64,000 nucleotides of DNA from Allobosea sp. OK403 (lineage in GTDB: Bacteria > Pseudomonadota > Alphaproteobacteria > Rhizobiales > Beijerinckiaceae). Positions 1-8,678 of the stretch are shown here, one piece after another. Location of the stretch: contig NZ_FOQV01000011.1 of the NCBI RefSeq assembly GCF_900113835.1, forward strand, positions 1-64,000. The letters are read 5' to 3'. The first letter of the stretch is position 1; the number at the start of each line of letters is the position of its first letter. A program made the position numbers and the translations under genes. A model generated the notes under the pieces. It searched no databases. It worked only from the letters and a program-made list of their open reading frames with translations, and was not told where the DNA came from.

Positions 1-191
1 CCCCGGCGTCGCGCCCGGCTGCCAGGGCAAGCGCTGCCCAGGCTCATGAACCGGCCTCCGAGCCCGCGCGCCTGCGCAAGCTCGCCGAGGCCGCCTTCGG
101 CCAGACCAGGGTGGCGACACCGGAGAGATCCGCTCCGGCGAGGAAAGTCGTCAACAGCCGCGCTAGTGATGCTGGATGGGAAGAGTTCTGA
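1..191 (+). CDS. Methyl-accepting chemotaxis protein, C-terminal end only
   Basis: The reading frame is open from the window edge (first full codon at base 3) to a TGA at 189-191. The 62 visible residues are Ala/Pro/Arg-rich and end in GWEEF. A terminal W-x-x-F pentapeptide after a flexible linker is the docking site for the CheR methyltransferase (and CheB) on chemoreceptors, as in NWETF of the enteric receptors. I infer that this is the tail of a transmembrane or soluble chemoreceptor whose sensing and signalling domains lie outside the window. It converges on the globin gene 40 bases away. Only the tail is visible, so identity rests on the pentapeptide and linker composition. Confidence 0.65.
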   Translation, partial: PASRPAARASAAQAHEPASEPARLRKLAEAAFGQTRVATPERSAPARKVVNSRASDAGWEEF

Positions 192-231
192 CACGGGGAA
201 GGCGGGCCTGTAACGGCTGACGCCTCCTCGT

Positions 232-645
232 TCAGCCCGCGTGGCTCGCGGCGATCATGACGTCGGCGATATCGGTGTAGAGCTGCGTCCAGGCCTGCTC
301 GAGGCGCGGCGTGAACGCGTCGCCCAATGAGGTCCGGAGCGTCCAGATCAAGGCCTCTCCGACACGGTCGTAATGGCTGTCCTTGACGCCGTAACCCTTG
401 TGCTCGCGGCCGAGCTTGCGCAGCAGGATGGCAAGCCCCTCCCGGTCGTTGAGCGTGGCGATGGCGACCGTCAGCATCTCCATCAGCTTGACGCTTTGCG
501 CCTTCATGTCACCCTTGAACAAGGGTCTGACCTCGGGAGCGATCTCGAAGAGCCGGTTGTAGAAGATCTCTCCGGTCTCGGCCTTGCGGCGGTGGAGATG
601 GGCGAAACTCTCCCGGATACGTTGAACGTCGTCGTCCTTGAACAT
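232..645 (-). CDS. Single-domain globin (flavohaemoglobin-like haem domain)
   Basis: This is a 137-residue protein of globin length with no reductase domain. It shows the helix-B aromatic pair (F28-Y29), the E-helix stretch around residues 50-65, and LGREHKGYGV at 78-87, in which H82 is the expected proximal haem-iron ligand, followed by HYDRVGEAL as in bacterial haemoglobins and flavohaemoglobin heads. The likely role is binding or sensing O2/NO in the cytoplasm. I start at the ATG at 643-645 because GGGGGGAGG sits just upstream; the frame is open a further 22 codons, but that extension is Cys/Arg-rich and unlike globins. It lies 66 bases downstream of the MATE gene on the same strand and converges with the chemoreceptor gene. 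Confidence 0.88.
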   Translation of the reverse strand: MFKDDDVQRIRESFAHLHRRKAETGEIFYNRLFEIAPEVRPLFKGDMKAQSVKLMEMLTVAIATLNDREGLAILLRKLGREHKGYGVKDSHYDRVGEALIWTLRTSLGDAFTPRLEQAWTQLYTDIADVMIAASHAG

Positions 646-711
646 GATCTGCCTCCCCCCAAAGGCGAAATCCGCAATGCAGCAACGATAGCACGAACCG
701 CGCCAATGCAA

Positions 712-2106
712 TCAGAGGGCGGTAACGAGGCCGAGCCTGTCGCGGGCCCGCCAGCGGCCGAGCATCAAGGCCGCGACGATGGCGAGCGCGATCGCAAGCC
801 CGATCCAGATGCCGATGCCGGCGAGCGGCGTGAAGAAGCCGAGCGCGATCGAAAGCGGCAGCCCGATCGCCCAATAGCCGAGCCCGGCGAAGAGCATCGG
901 CACCCGCGTATCGCCGAGCCCCCTGAGAAGGCAGGAGCCGACGACCTGCGCCCCGTCGGCGATCTGGAAGATCGCGGCATAGAGCAGGAAGGACGCCGCC
1001 AGGACCGCGACTTCGGCCGCGCCGGGCTTCTCGACATCGAGGAAGGGAACGACGAGCCATTGCGGCGCAAACAGCATGACGAGCGCGGTCAGGGCCATGA
1101 AGCCGATGCCGAGCACGAGCGCCGTCGCGCCGGCCCGCGCGACGCCGTCCTTGTCGCCGGCGCCAAAAGCCCGGCCGACCCTGACCGTGGCAGCCTGGCC
1201 GATGCCCATCGGCACCATGAAGGTCAGCGAAGCGATCTGGATCGCGATCGCATGCGCCGCGAGCGAGGCCGGGCCGATCAGCCCCATCAGGAAGGCCGCG
1301 CCGTTGAAGATCACCACCTCGAAGGCGAGCGTCGTGCCGATCGGCAGGCCCATCCGCCAGAAGGCCCAAAACCGCGGCCAGTCCGCGACCCAGAAGCGGC
1401 CGAACAGGCGGTAGCGGCGGAAGCGGCGGTCGAAGCTGACGACCAGGCTGAGCCCGAGCACCATCAACACCGAGGACAAGGTCGTCGCCAGCCCCGAGCC
1501 CGGCAGGCCCAGCGCCGGGAAGCCGAGACGACCGAACATCAGGCACCAGTTCGCCAGCGCGTTGAAACCGACCGCCAGCAGGACGACGACGAAGGCCGCG
1601 AAGGGGCGTTGCAGGGAGGCGACGAAGCCGCGTAGCACGAGAAACAGAAAGAACGGCAGCAGGCCCCATTGCAGCGTCCGCACATAGGAGGCCGCGGCCT
1701 TTGCCAGCGTCGCGTCCTGGCCCATCGCGCGCAGGATCGCCTCGGCCTGCCAGAGAAACAGCCACATCGGGCCGACCAGCGCCACGGCGGCCCAGAAGCC
1801 CTGCCGCACCGTGCGGCGCACTTCGCGCACGGCGTGGCGATTGCGGCCGAGTTCGATCGAGATCATCGGCGACACGGCCGCCATGACGCCGATGCCGAAG
1901 ATCAGCACGGCCATGTAGAGATTGGAACCGAGCGCGCCGGCGGCCAGTGCGTCAGGGCCGAGATGACCCATCATCATCACATCCGTCGCCGTCATCGCCG
2001 TCTGCGCGACATTGGTCAGCACCAGCGGCCAGCTCAGTGCGAGCATGGCCCTGGCCTCGGTGAGCCAAGGGGCCGTCTGGCGGAGCGGGAGGGCGAGATC
2101 TGACAT
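712..2106 (-). CDS. MATE-family multidrug/metabolite exporter
   Basis: This 464-residue protein has the usual MATE length and about twelve hydrophobic segments in two homologous halves. The N-terminal half carries LSWPLVLTNVAQTAMTATD and the MMMGHLGPDALAAGALG stretch typical of MATE proteins, which export cationic drugs or metabolites across the inner membrane using H+ or Na+. The second half contains the repeated G-A-A-F-L-M-G-L-I-G-like segment. There is only a weak ribosome site before the ATG at 2104-2106. The globin gene follows on the same strand and may be co-transcribed. The substrate cannot be read from sequence. Confidence 0.92.
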   Translation of the reverse strand: MSDLALPLRQTAPWLTEARAMLALSWPLVLTNVAQTAMTATDVMMMGHLGPDALAAGALGSNLYMAVLIFGIGVMAAVSPMISIELGRNRHAVREVRRTVRQGFWAAVALVGPMWLFLWQAEAILRAMGQDATLAKAAASYVRTLQWGLLPFFLFLVLRGFVASLQRPFAAFVVVLLAVGFNALANWCLMFGRLGFPALGLPGSGLATTLSSVLMVLGLSLVVSFDRRFRRYRLFGRFWVADWPRFWAFWRMGLPIGTTLAFEVVIFNGAAFLMGLIGPASLAAHAIAIQIASLTFMVPMGIGQAATVRVGRAFGAGDKDGVARAGATALVLGIGFMALTALVMLFAPQWLVVPFLDVEKPGAAEVAVLAASFLLYAAIFQIADGAQVVGSCLLRGLGDTRVPMLFAGLGYWAIGLPLSIALGFFTPLAGIGIWIGLAIALAIVAALMLGRWRARDRLGLVTAL

Positions 2107-2210
2107 GGGGCGTCGCTTCTAGCCGCCCTCGCGTGCGGGGAACAGCCGCCTGCACGCCGGGCCGCCCCGCGTGATGCGCCCTCCGCACAGGCTCTGCCCG
2201 GAAACGCCGC

Positions 2211-2338
2211 TAGAGCAGGATGCGAAAAAGTGGGAACCGGTTTTTCGCATTGATCCTGCTCTAACTTTTTGATGAGAGACGGATTCAGATTTCAGCTGGG
2301 ATCACTGTGTGATCTCATCTGAAATCATCCGGCTCTAG
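2211..2338 (+). repeat. Composite palindromic repeat, RIME-like, copy 1
   Basis: This 128-base element has two palindromic units. The first is AGAGCAGGATGCGAAAAAGT, then GGGAACCGGTTTTTCGCATT and an inverted GATCCTGCTCT. The second runs from GATTCAGATTTCAGCTGGGA to GAAATCATCCGGCTCTAG. A near full-length copy in reverse orientation is at 16996-17122, and the first unit recurs in variants elsewhere in the window. It occupies most of the 293-base gap between the divergent MATE and amidase genes. Confidence 0.85.
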
Positions 2339-2399
2339 CGGCGCGCGCGGGCTGCGGCCATCATCAGCGCGATTCTTCCCGGCAGGAGACAGGCCAGGC

Positions 2400-3863
2400 A
2401 TGCCAGATGCAGTCAGCAGTGCGGCGACCAGCGATATCGTGGCGCTGGATGCGATCGCGCTTTCGCAGGCGATCCATGCGCGAAAGCTCTCCTGCGTGGA
2501 GGTGATGGCGGCTTTCCTCGACCAGATCGAGCGGCTGAACCCGCGCGTCAACGCGATCGTGGCGCAGCGCGAGCGTGGCGATCTGCTGAAGGAGGCTGCG
2601 GTGCTCGATGCCGAGCTCGCGGCCGGCCATTCGCGCGGCTGGATGCATGGCTTCCCCCAGGCGATCAAGGATCTCTCTGCCGCCAAGGGCTTTGCGACGA
2701 CGCAAGGCTCGCCGCTGTTCAAGGACATCATCGCGCAGACCGATGCGATCTTCGTCGAGCGGATGAAGGCCGCAGGCTCCATCATCATCGGCAAGACCAA
2801 CACGCCCGAATTCGGGCTCGGCTCGCAGACCTTCAATCCAGTCTTCGGGGCGACGCGCAACGCCTATGACCAGAGCAAGACCTCGGGCGGCTCCAGCGGC
2901 GGGGCCGCGGTGGCGTTGGCGCTGCGCATGCTGCCGGTGGCCGATGGCAGCGACCATGCCGGTTCGCTGCGCAACCCCGCCGCCTTCAACAATGTGCTGG
3001 GCCTGCGCCCGAGCTATGGCCGGGTGCTGTCGGGCACGGATGAGGTCTTCATCCCGCAACTGGGCGTCGCCGGGCCGATGGCGCGCAAGACCCGCGATCT
3101 CGCGGCTCTTCTTGCTGTTCAGTCCGGCTATGATCCGCGCGTGCCGATGTCCTTGCGGGAGGATCCGGCGGCCTTTCTCGGGCCGCTGGAGCGCGACGTC
3201 ACGGGCTTGAAGATCGGCTGGCTCGGCGATCTCGGTGGCCATCTGCCGATGGAGGAGGGCGTTCTCTCCCTATGCCGGCAAGGCCTGGCGGCGTTCGAGG
3301 GCATGGGCGCGATCGTCGAGGACGTCGCGCTCGGCTTCGATCCGGAAGCGATCTGGCAGGCCTGGCTCACGCTGCGCGCCTGGCAGGCGGGCTCGGGCCT
3401 TGCCCCTGTCTATGCCGATCCGGCCCGGCGCGACCTGCTCAAGCCCGAGGCGCGCTGGGAGGTCGAGCAGGGGCTCAAGGTCTCCGCCTTCGAGGTGATG
3501 CAGGCCTCAGGTCTCCGCTCGCGCTGGTACCAGCATCTCCATGGGCTCTTCGGACGCTACGACATCCTGGTCCTGCCCAGCGCCCAGGTCTTCCCCTTCG
3601 CGGTCGAGACGCCATGGCCCAGGGAGGTCGCCGGCCGCGCCATGGACACCTATCACCGCTGGATGCAGGTGGTGATCCCGGTGACGATGTCGGGCTGTCC
3701 GGCGCTCAGCGTGCCCGTCGGCTTCAATGCGGCGGGCCTGCCGATGGGCATGCAGCTCTGGGGTCCGAACCAGTCCGAATTGCTGCTGCTCCAGGTCGCG
3801 CAAGCCTATGAGGATGCGACCGGCTGGGTCGACAGGCGCCGGCCCGGCTTGCTCGACGGGTGA
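2400..3863 (+). CDS. Amidase-signature family hydrolase (amidase A)
   Basis: This 487-residue enzyme belongs to the amidase signature family, which hydrolyses carboxamides to acid and ammonia with a Ser-cisSer-Lys triad. All three are visible: K90 in QAIKDLSAAKG, S165 in the TSGGSSGGAA loop and S189 in AGSLRNPAA, with the family's 24-residue spacing between the last two. An AGGAG-like site precedes the ATG by about 12 bases. It is the first gene of a same-strand run of hydrolases and importer genes, which suggests a scavenging role for amide-containing nitrogen compounds. The exact substrate is unknown. The adenine-binding and Gat-type contexts are absent, so it is unlikely to be GatA. Confidence 0.9.
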   Translation: MPDAVSSAATSDIVALDAIALSQAIHARKLSCVEVMAAFLDQIERLNPRVNAIVAQRERGDLLKEAAVLDAELAAGHSRGWMHGFPQAIKDLSAAKGFATTQGSPLFKDIIAQTDAIFVERMKAAGSIIIGKTNTPEFGLGSQTFNPVFGATRNAYDQSKTSGGSSGGAAVALALRMLPVADGSDHAGSLRNPAAFNNVLGLRPSYGRVLSGTDEVFIPQLGVAGPMARKTRDLAALLAVQSGYDPRVPMSLREDPAAFLGPLERDVTGLKIGWLGDLGGHLPMEEGVLSLCRQGLAAFEGMGAIVEDVALGFDPEAIWQAWLTLRAWQAGSGLAPVYADPARRDLLKPEARWEVEQGLKVSAFEVMQASGLRSRWYQHLHGLFGRYDILVLPSAQVFPFAVETPWPREVAGRAMDTYHRWMQVVIPVTMSGCPALSVPVGFNAAGLPMGMQLWGPNQSELLLLQVAQAYEDATGWVDRRRPGLLDG

Positions 3864-3877
3864 GCGGCTTGCATCAA

Positions 3878-3980
3878 TAGCGTTTTCGAGCGAAGTGGAC
3901 ACCGGTTCGCGTTAAGAAAACGCGTTAAAACAAAGAGATAGAGTAATTGAACGATCCCATTGGATCGGAAATTGCTCTAA
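3878..3980 (+). repeat. Intergenic palindromic repeat (GCGTTTTCGAGCGAAGTGG type)
   Basis: About 100 bases begin TAGCGTTTTCGAGCGAAGTG and end in GGAAATTGCTCTAA, with an internal GAACGATCCCATTGGATCG section. Related copies are at 47843-47946 and 56647-56803, and a partial copy is at 30401-30446. It fills the gap between amidase A and the M20 hydrolase and may form hairpins in the message. Confidence 0.75.
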
Positions 3981-4017
3981 CCTGCCCGGCGATGGCCTTC
4001 ACGGAGACTTGAGACGA

Positions 4018-5247
4018 ATGAGCAGCAATCTGCGGATCGATGGCGCGCGGCTGGTGTCGCGCCTGACGGCGCTCTCGATGATCGGCGCGACGCCCGAGGG
4101 CGGCTGCCGGCGCCTCGCCTTGACCGATGAGGACAAGCAGGGCCGCGATTGGCTGGTCGGGCAGATGCAGGCGCTCGGGCTCGAGGTGAAGATCGACGCG
4201 ATCGGCAACATCGTCGGCATCCTGAAGGGGCAGCAGGAGGGGCCGGCCGTCATCATGGGCTCGCATATCGACACGGTCGGCACCGGCGGGCGCTTCGACG
4301 GCGCGCTCGGCGTCATCGCCGGCGTCGAGGTGCTGGCGGCGCTGCGCGACGCCGGTCTCACGCCCAAGCGCGACATGGCGGTGATCGCCTTCACCAATGA
4401 GGAGGGCGCGCGCTTCCACCCCGACATGCTCGGCTCCTATGTCTGGGCCGGCGGCATGAGCGTTGCCGCCGCCCATGCGGAAACCGATTCCGAGGGCGTC
4501 GGCCTCGGCGCCGAGCTCAGGCGCATCGGCTATGAGGGGCAGGAAGAGCCAGGCTTCCTCAAGGCGCATGCCTATCTCGAAATGCATATCGAGCAGGGGC
4601 CGGTCCTCGAGAGCGAAGGCGGCGGGCTTGGCGCGGTCACCGGCATCCAGGGAATCTGCTGGCTCGAACTGACGCTGAAGGGCCGGCCGAGCCATGCCGG
4701 CACGACACCGATGGCCTATCGCAAGGATCCAGGCCTGGCGGCGGCGCGGATCAACATCTTCGCCAATGAGTTGACCAAGACGATCCCCGGGCAGCTCGCC
4801 AATTCCGGCGTCATCCGCGTCCAGCCCGGCAACGTCAATGTCGTGCCCGAAACCGTGGTGATGTCGCTCGATCTGCGCAACCCGCTCGATGCGCCGCTGG
4901 CGCAGGCGGAGGCGGCGGTTCGCGCCTTCTGCACTGAGCTGTCGGAGCGCGACGACATTCAGATCTCGATCCGCGATCTCGCCCGTTTCCCGGCGACGCC
5001 CTTCACTGAGGAACTGATCGCGAGCGTCGAGCAGAGTGCGGCCGAGTTCGGTCTGCCGATCCGCCGCATGATCTCGGGCGCGGGGCATGACGCGCAGATG
5101 ATGTCGCGCCTGTGCCCGACGGCCATGGTGTTCATCCCCTCGATCGGCGGTCTCTCGCATAACCCGGCCGAATTCAGCACCGACGACGACATGGTCGCCG
5201 GCGCCAATGTGTTGCTCAGCGCCGCCTGGCGCGTCGCGAATGCTTGA
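4018..5247 (+). CDS. M20-family N-carbamoyl-amino-acid hydrolase / allantoate amidohydrolase-like enzyme
   Basis: This 409-residue di-metal M20 peptidase-fold enzyme belongs to the hydantoinase/carbamoylase group, which removes carbamoyl or ureido groups as CO2 and ammonia. Visible metal ligands are H83 in GSHIDTV, D94 in GRFDGALG and the acidic pair E128-E129 in FTNEEG. The GRPSHAGTTPM stretch near residue 225 belongs to the lid/dimer domain. I use the ATG at 4018; an in-frame TTG three codons earlier is less likely given the GGAG about ten bases before the ATG. Family members include L-carbamoylase, beta-ureidopropionase and allantoate amidohydrolase, and sequence alone does not separate them here. 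It lies between two amidases, 16 bases before the second. Confidence 0.88.
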   Translation: MSSNLRIDGARLVSRLTALSMIGATPEGGCRRLALTDEDKQGRDWLVGQMQALGLEVKIDAIGNIVGILKGQQEGPAVIMGSHIDTVGTGGRFDGALGVIAGVEVLAALRDAGLTPKRDMAVIAFTNEEGARFHPDMLGSYVWAGGMSVAAAHAETDSEGVGLGAELRRIGYEGQEEPGFLKAHAYLEMHIEQGPVLESEGGGLGAVTGIQGICWLELTLKGRPSHAGTTPMAYRKDPGLAAARINIFANELTKTIPGQLANSGVIRVQPGNVNVVPETVVMSLDLRNPLDAPLAQAEAAVRAFCTELSERDDIQISIRDLARFPATPFTEELIASVEQSAAEFGLPIRRMISGAGHDAQMMSRLCPTAMVFIPSIGGLSHNPAEFSTDDDMVAGANVLLSAAWRVANA

Positions 5248-5263
5248 GAAGGACAGATCGCGG

Positions 5264-6676
5264 ATGACCTCCATCGCCTCGCTTTCCGCCGCCGAACTCC
5301 AACCCCTCTACGCCAGCGGCGAGCTCTCTCCCGTCGAGGTGACGAAGGATGCGCTTCAGCGCATCGAGCGCTTCGAGCCTGAGGTCAACGCCTTCACCGT
5401 GCGCGACGACAAGGTCACGCTCGCCATGGCGGCGGCTGCCGAGGCGCGTTACCTCAAGAAAGAGCCGCTCGGCCCGCTCGACGGCGTGCCCGTGACCATC
5501 AAGGACAATATCGGTGTCGCCGGCTGGCCGATGCGGCGCGGCTCGGCCGTGGGCTCGGACGCGCCCTGGCCCGAGGATGCGCCGGCAACCGCCCGGCTGC
5601 GCGAGGCGGGCACGGTCTTCCTCGGCAAGACGACGATGCCGGAATATGGCTGGAAGGGTGTTGGCGATTCCCCGCAAACCGGGATCACGCGCAACCCCTG
5701 GGGCACCGGGACGGGGCCCGGCGGCTCGTCCTCGGGCGCTGCCGTCTGTGCCGCGCTCAATCTCGGCTGCATCCATATCGGTACGGATGGCGCGGGCTCC
5801 GTGCGCATCCCCGCCGCCTTCACCGGTGTTGTCGGCCTGAAACCCACCTATGGCCGCGTGCCGGCCTTCCCGGTCTCGACCATGGGGTTCCTCGCCCATC
5901 TCGGCCCGCTGACGCGCACCGTGACCGACACCGCGCTCGCCATGAACGCGATCGCCCGGCCCGATGCCCGCGACATGACGGCGGTGCTCGACGAGCCGCT
6001 GGACTATGTCGCCGGCCTGCCCGGCGGCGTGAAGGGCCTGCGCCTCGCCTGGTCGCCGAAGCTCGGCGGCGATGTCGCGGTCGATCCCGAGATCGCGGCG
6101 CTCACGAAAGCGGCAGCCATGGCGTTCAGGGAGCTCGGCGCGACGGTCGAGGAGGTCGATCCGGGCTTTGCCGACCCGATCGAGACCTTGATGACGCTGT
6201 GGGGGGCGGGAGCGGCGCTCGCCTTGCGCAATGCCGGCCCGGACGACCGCAAGCGGATGGATCCCGGCCTCGTCGCGGTGGCGCAAGCCGGTGAAAAGGT
6301 GTCAGGCACGGCCTATGTCGACGCGCTGCTCAACCAGCGCAATGCGCTTGCGCACCGCATGGCGCAATTTCATGCACGCTTCGATCTGTTGCTGACGCCG
6401 ACGCTGCCCTTGCCGGCCTTCGAGGTCGGGCGGGACACCCCCGCCCATGGCGGCTATGGCGAGGACTGGACGCGCTGGACCCCGTTCACCTACCCCTTCA
6501 ACATCACGCAGGCGCCGGCGATTTCGCTGCCTTGCGGGTTGACGAAGGCGGGCTTGCCGGCGGGCCTGCAGATCGTCGGCGCTTTCGGGCGGGATGCGCT
6601 GGTTTTGCGCGCCGCGGCGGCCTTCGAATTTGCAAGGCCTTTTGCGCGGGTCGATGCGCCGATCAAATCGGTTTAG
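5264..6676 (+). CDS. Amidase-signature family hydrolase (amidase B)
   Basis: This 470-residue amidase-signature enzyme has the full triad: K80 in VPVTIKDNIG, S155 in GPGGSSSGAA and S179 in GAGSVRIPAA, again 24 residues apart. It is clearly diverged from amidase A (different N-terminus and substrate pocket), so it is not a recent duplicate. The frame is open 19 codons further upstream into the previous gene, but the ATG at 5264 has GAGAAGGA before it and starts directly at the conserved helix. It follows the M20 hydrolase by 16 bases, so the two are probably co-translated. The substrate is unknown; indole-acetamide or aryl/alkyl amides are possible for this family. Confidence 0.88.
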   Translation: MTSIASLSAAELQPLYASGELSPVEVTKDALQRIERFEPEVNAFTVRDDKVTLAMAAAAEARYLKKEPLGPLDGVPVTIKDNIGVAGWPMRRGSAVGSDAPWPEDAPATARLREAGTVFLGKTTMPEYGWKGVGDSPQTGITRNPWGTGTGPGGSSSGAAVCAALNLGCIHIGTDGAGSVRIPAAFTGVVGLKPTYGRVPAFPVSTMGFLAHLGPLTRTVTDTALAMNAIARPDARDMTAVLDEPLDYVAGLPGGVKGLRLAWSPKLGGDVAVDPEIAALTKAAAMAFRELGATVEEVDPGFADPIETLMTLWGAGAALALRNAGPDDRKRMDPGLVAVAQAGEKVSGTAYVDALLNQRNALAHRMAQFHARFDLLLTPTLPLPAFEVGRDTPAHGGYGEDWTRWTPFTYPFNITQAPAISLPCGLTKAGLPAGLQIVGAFGRDALVLRAAAAFEFARPFARVDAPIKSV

Positions 6677-6896
6677 CTGCTTATTTCGCAATTTTCTGCT
6701 CGTAACGCTGCGGGGCGGGCAGAGATTGCCGAATTCCGCGCGCCCCCGACGGTTCAGTTCCGTTTGGCACGAAGTCTGCAAGCTGCCCGCCGGCCAAGAA
6801 GGGCCGGTCAAGCGTGTTGTCAGCGCAGAAGTTTTCTGCCCAAACTCGCGCCAAGGTCGCCCGCGCAGAGGTTGCCGTTACAGGGGAGAGTGAGTG

Positions 6897-8495
6897 ATGG
6901 ACCGCAGGACATTTTTGAAGACCGCCGTGGGGACGGGCGCCCTGGCCGCCTCCGGTGGGCTGGCCGTGCCGGCCCTGTCGCAAGGCGCGGCAGCCAAGAC
7001 CCTGCGCTTCGTGCCGCAGGCCAACCTCGCCAATTTCGATCCCATCTGGGGCACGCAATATGTCGTGCGCAACGCGGCCGCCCTGGTCTGGGACACGGTC
7101 TATGGCATCGATTCGAAGTTTCAGCCGCAGCGCCAGATGGTCGAGTCGGAGACGGTCTCCGCCGACGGCCTGGTCTGGACCTTCAAGCTGCGCCCGGGTC
7201 TCAAATTCCATGACGGCGCGCCGGTCACCTCCAAGGACGTCGTCCAGAGCCTGAAGCGCTGGCAGGCCCGCGACCCGATGGGCCTGATGATCAAGGCGAT
7301 CGAGGTCGAGCTTGCCCCGATCGACGACATGAGTTGGAAGTGGACGCTCAACAAGCCTTACCCGAAGATGCTGCTGGCGCTGGGCAAGAACAATGCGCCT
7401 TGCACCTTCATCATGCCCGAGCGCATCGCCAAGACCGATCCGTTCACGCAGATCACCGAATATATCGGGTCGGGCCCGATGAAGTTCATGCGCAATGAAT
7501 GGGTGCCGGGCGCCAAGGCGGTGTTCGAGAAGTTCGCCGACTACGTGCCGCGCTCGGAGCCGGCCGACTGGCTCGCTGGCGGCAAGAAGATCCTGGTCGA
7601 CCGGATCGAATGGGTGATCATCCCCGATCCGGCGACGGCCTCGGCCGCGCTGCAGAACGGCGAGGTCGACTGGTGGGAGACCCCGCTGTCGGACCTCGTG
7701 CCGGTGCTCAAGGCCAACAAGAACGTCAAGGTCGATATCGGCGATCCGCTCGGCAATATCGGCGCCTTCCGCATGAACCATCTCTTCCCGCCCTTCAACA
7801 ATGTGAAGGTGCGCCGCGCGGTGCTGACCGCGCTGAACCAGGAAGACTACATGCGCTCGATCGTCGGCGACGACGACAAGCTTTGGAAGAACCTGCCGAG
7901 CTATTTCACCCCCGGCACGCCGCTCTACACCGAAGAGGGTGGCGACATCCTGAAGCAGCGCAATGTCGACGCGGCCAAGAAGCTGCTGGCCGAATCCGGC
8001 TATAACGGCGAGCCCGTGGTCTGCGTCGTCGCGCAGGACATGGCTGCCACCAAGTCGATGGGCGACGTCACCGCCGAGCTGCTTAAGAGCATCGGCATGA
8101 AGGTCGATTTCGTCGCCACCGACTGGGGCACCGTCGGTGCGCGCCGCGCCCAGAAGACGCCTCCCGGCCAGGGTGGCTGGAGCATGTTCCACACCTGGCA
8201 TGCCGGCGCCGACTGCATCAATCCCGCCGCCTACACCGCCATCCGCGCCAATGGCGACAAGGCCTGGTTCGGCTGGCCCAATATCCCGGCTGTCGAGACT
8301 GAGGTGACCAACTGGTTCGACGCCAAGGACATGGCCGAGGAGAAGGCCGCGATCGCCAGGCTGAACAAGGCTGCGATGGAGGAGGTCGTCTACGCGCCGA
8401 CCGGCTTCTATCTCGGCTACCAGGCTTGGCGGTCGAATCTCTCCGGCGTCACCAGCGGCCCTCTGCCCTTCTTCTGGGGCGTGTCGAAGGCCTGA
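6897..8495 (+). CDS. ABC importer substrate-binding protein, peptide/opine type (SBP family 5)
   Basis: This 532-residue periplasmic binding protein of the DppA/OppA family has an N-terminal twin-arginine signal (DRRTFLKTAV, then a hydrophobic stretch to ALSQGAAA). After the signal come TLRFVPQANLANFDPIW and the family 5 pattern of Phe/Trp-rich lobes. It captures small peptides or amino-acid derivatives for the two permeases that follow. GGGGAG lies six bases before the ATG at 6897; a GTG one codon earlier is possible. It is separated from amidase B by 220 bases, so it may have its own promoter. The role in the amide/ureide cluster is inferred from position. Confidence 0.93.
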   Translation: MDRRTFLKTAVGTGALAASGGLAVPALSQGAAAKTLRFVPQANLANFDPIWGTQYVVRNAAALVWDTVYGIDSKFQPQRQMVESETVSADGLVWTFKLRPGLKFHDGAPVTSKDVVQSLKRWQARDPMGLMIKAIEVELAPIDDMSWKWTLNKPYPKMLLALGKNNAPCTFIMPERIAKTDPFTQITEYIGSGPMKFMRNEWVPGAKAVFEKFADYVPRSEPADWLAGGKKILVDRIEWVIIPDPATASAALQNGEVDWWETPLSDLVPVLKANKNVKVDIGDPLGNIGAFRMNHLFPPFNNVKVRRAVLTALNQEDYMRSIVGDDDKLWKNLPSYFTPGTPLYTEEGGDILKQRNVDAAKKLLAESGYNGEPVVCVVAQDMAATKSMGDVTAELLKSIGMKVDFVATDWGTVGARRAQKTPPGQGGWSMFHTWHAGADCINPAAYTAIRANGDKAWFGWPNIPAVETEVTNWFDAKDMAEEKAAIARLNKAAMEEVVYAPTGFYLGYQAWRSNLSGVTSGPLPFFWGVSKA

Positions 8496-8573
8496 CGGTA
8501 GGGGCGGCTCTCGTGGCTGCCCCGTCCATCCCGGACGAGCGGCAAAGGCGCGCCGAGCTGGGATTTGTCGCAG

Positions 8574-8631
8574 AGTGCCGGACCTTCGGAAGCCGGCACT
8601 CCCCTGAACGTAAGCCGCCGAAATGGCGGCT
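8574..8631 (+). promoter_or_regulatory. Two consecutive RNA hairpins between binding-protein and permease genes
   Basis: AGTGCCGG at 8574-8581 pairs with CCGGCACT at 8593-8600, with a smaller CTTCGGAAG hairpin inside. AGCCGCC at 8613-8619 pairs with GGCGGCT at 8625-8631. They sit in the 183-base gap after the binding-protein stop codon. Such structures commonly protect the upstream part of a transport-operon message and let the binding protein be made in excess. That role is inferred. Confidence 0.5.
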
Positions 8632-8678
8632 CGCGTTGCAACAGTTCTGATCGACCATAACCAAGGCTAAGCGCCAGA

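Noticed and set aside
373..1635. Long plus-strand frame of 420 codons opposite the MATE gene
   Set aside because: It is antisense to a clear transporter, is rich in Arg, Glu and Gln as GC-rich shadows are, and has no ribosome site.
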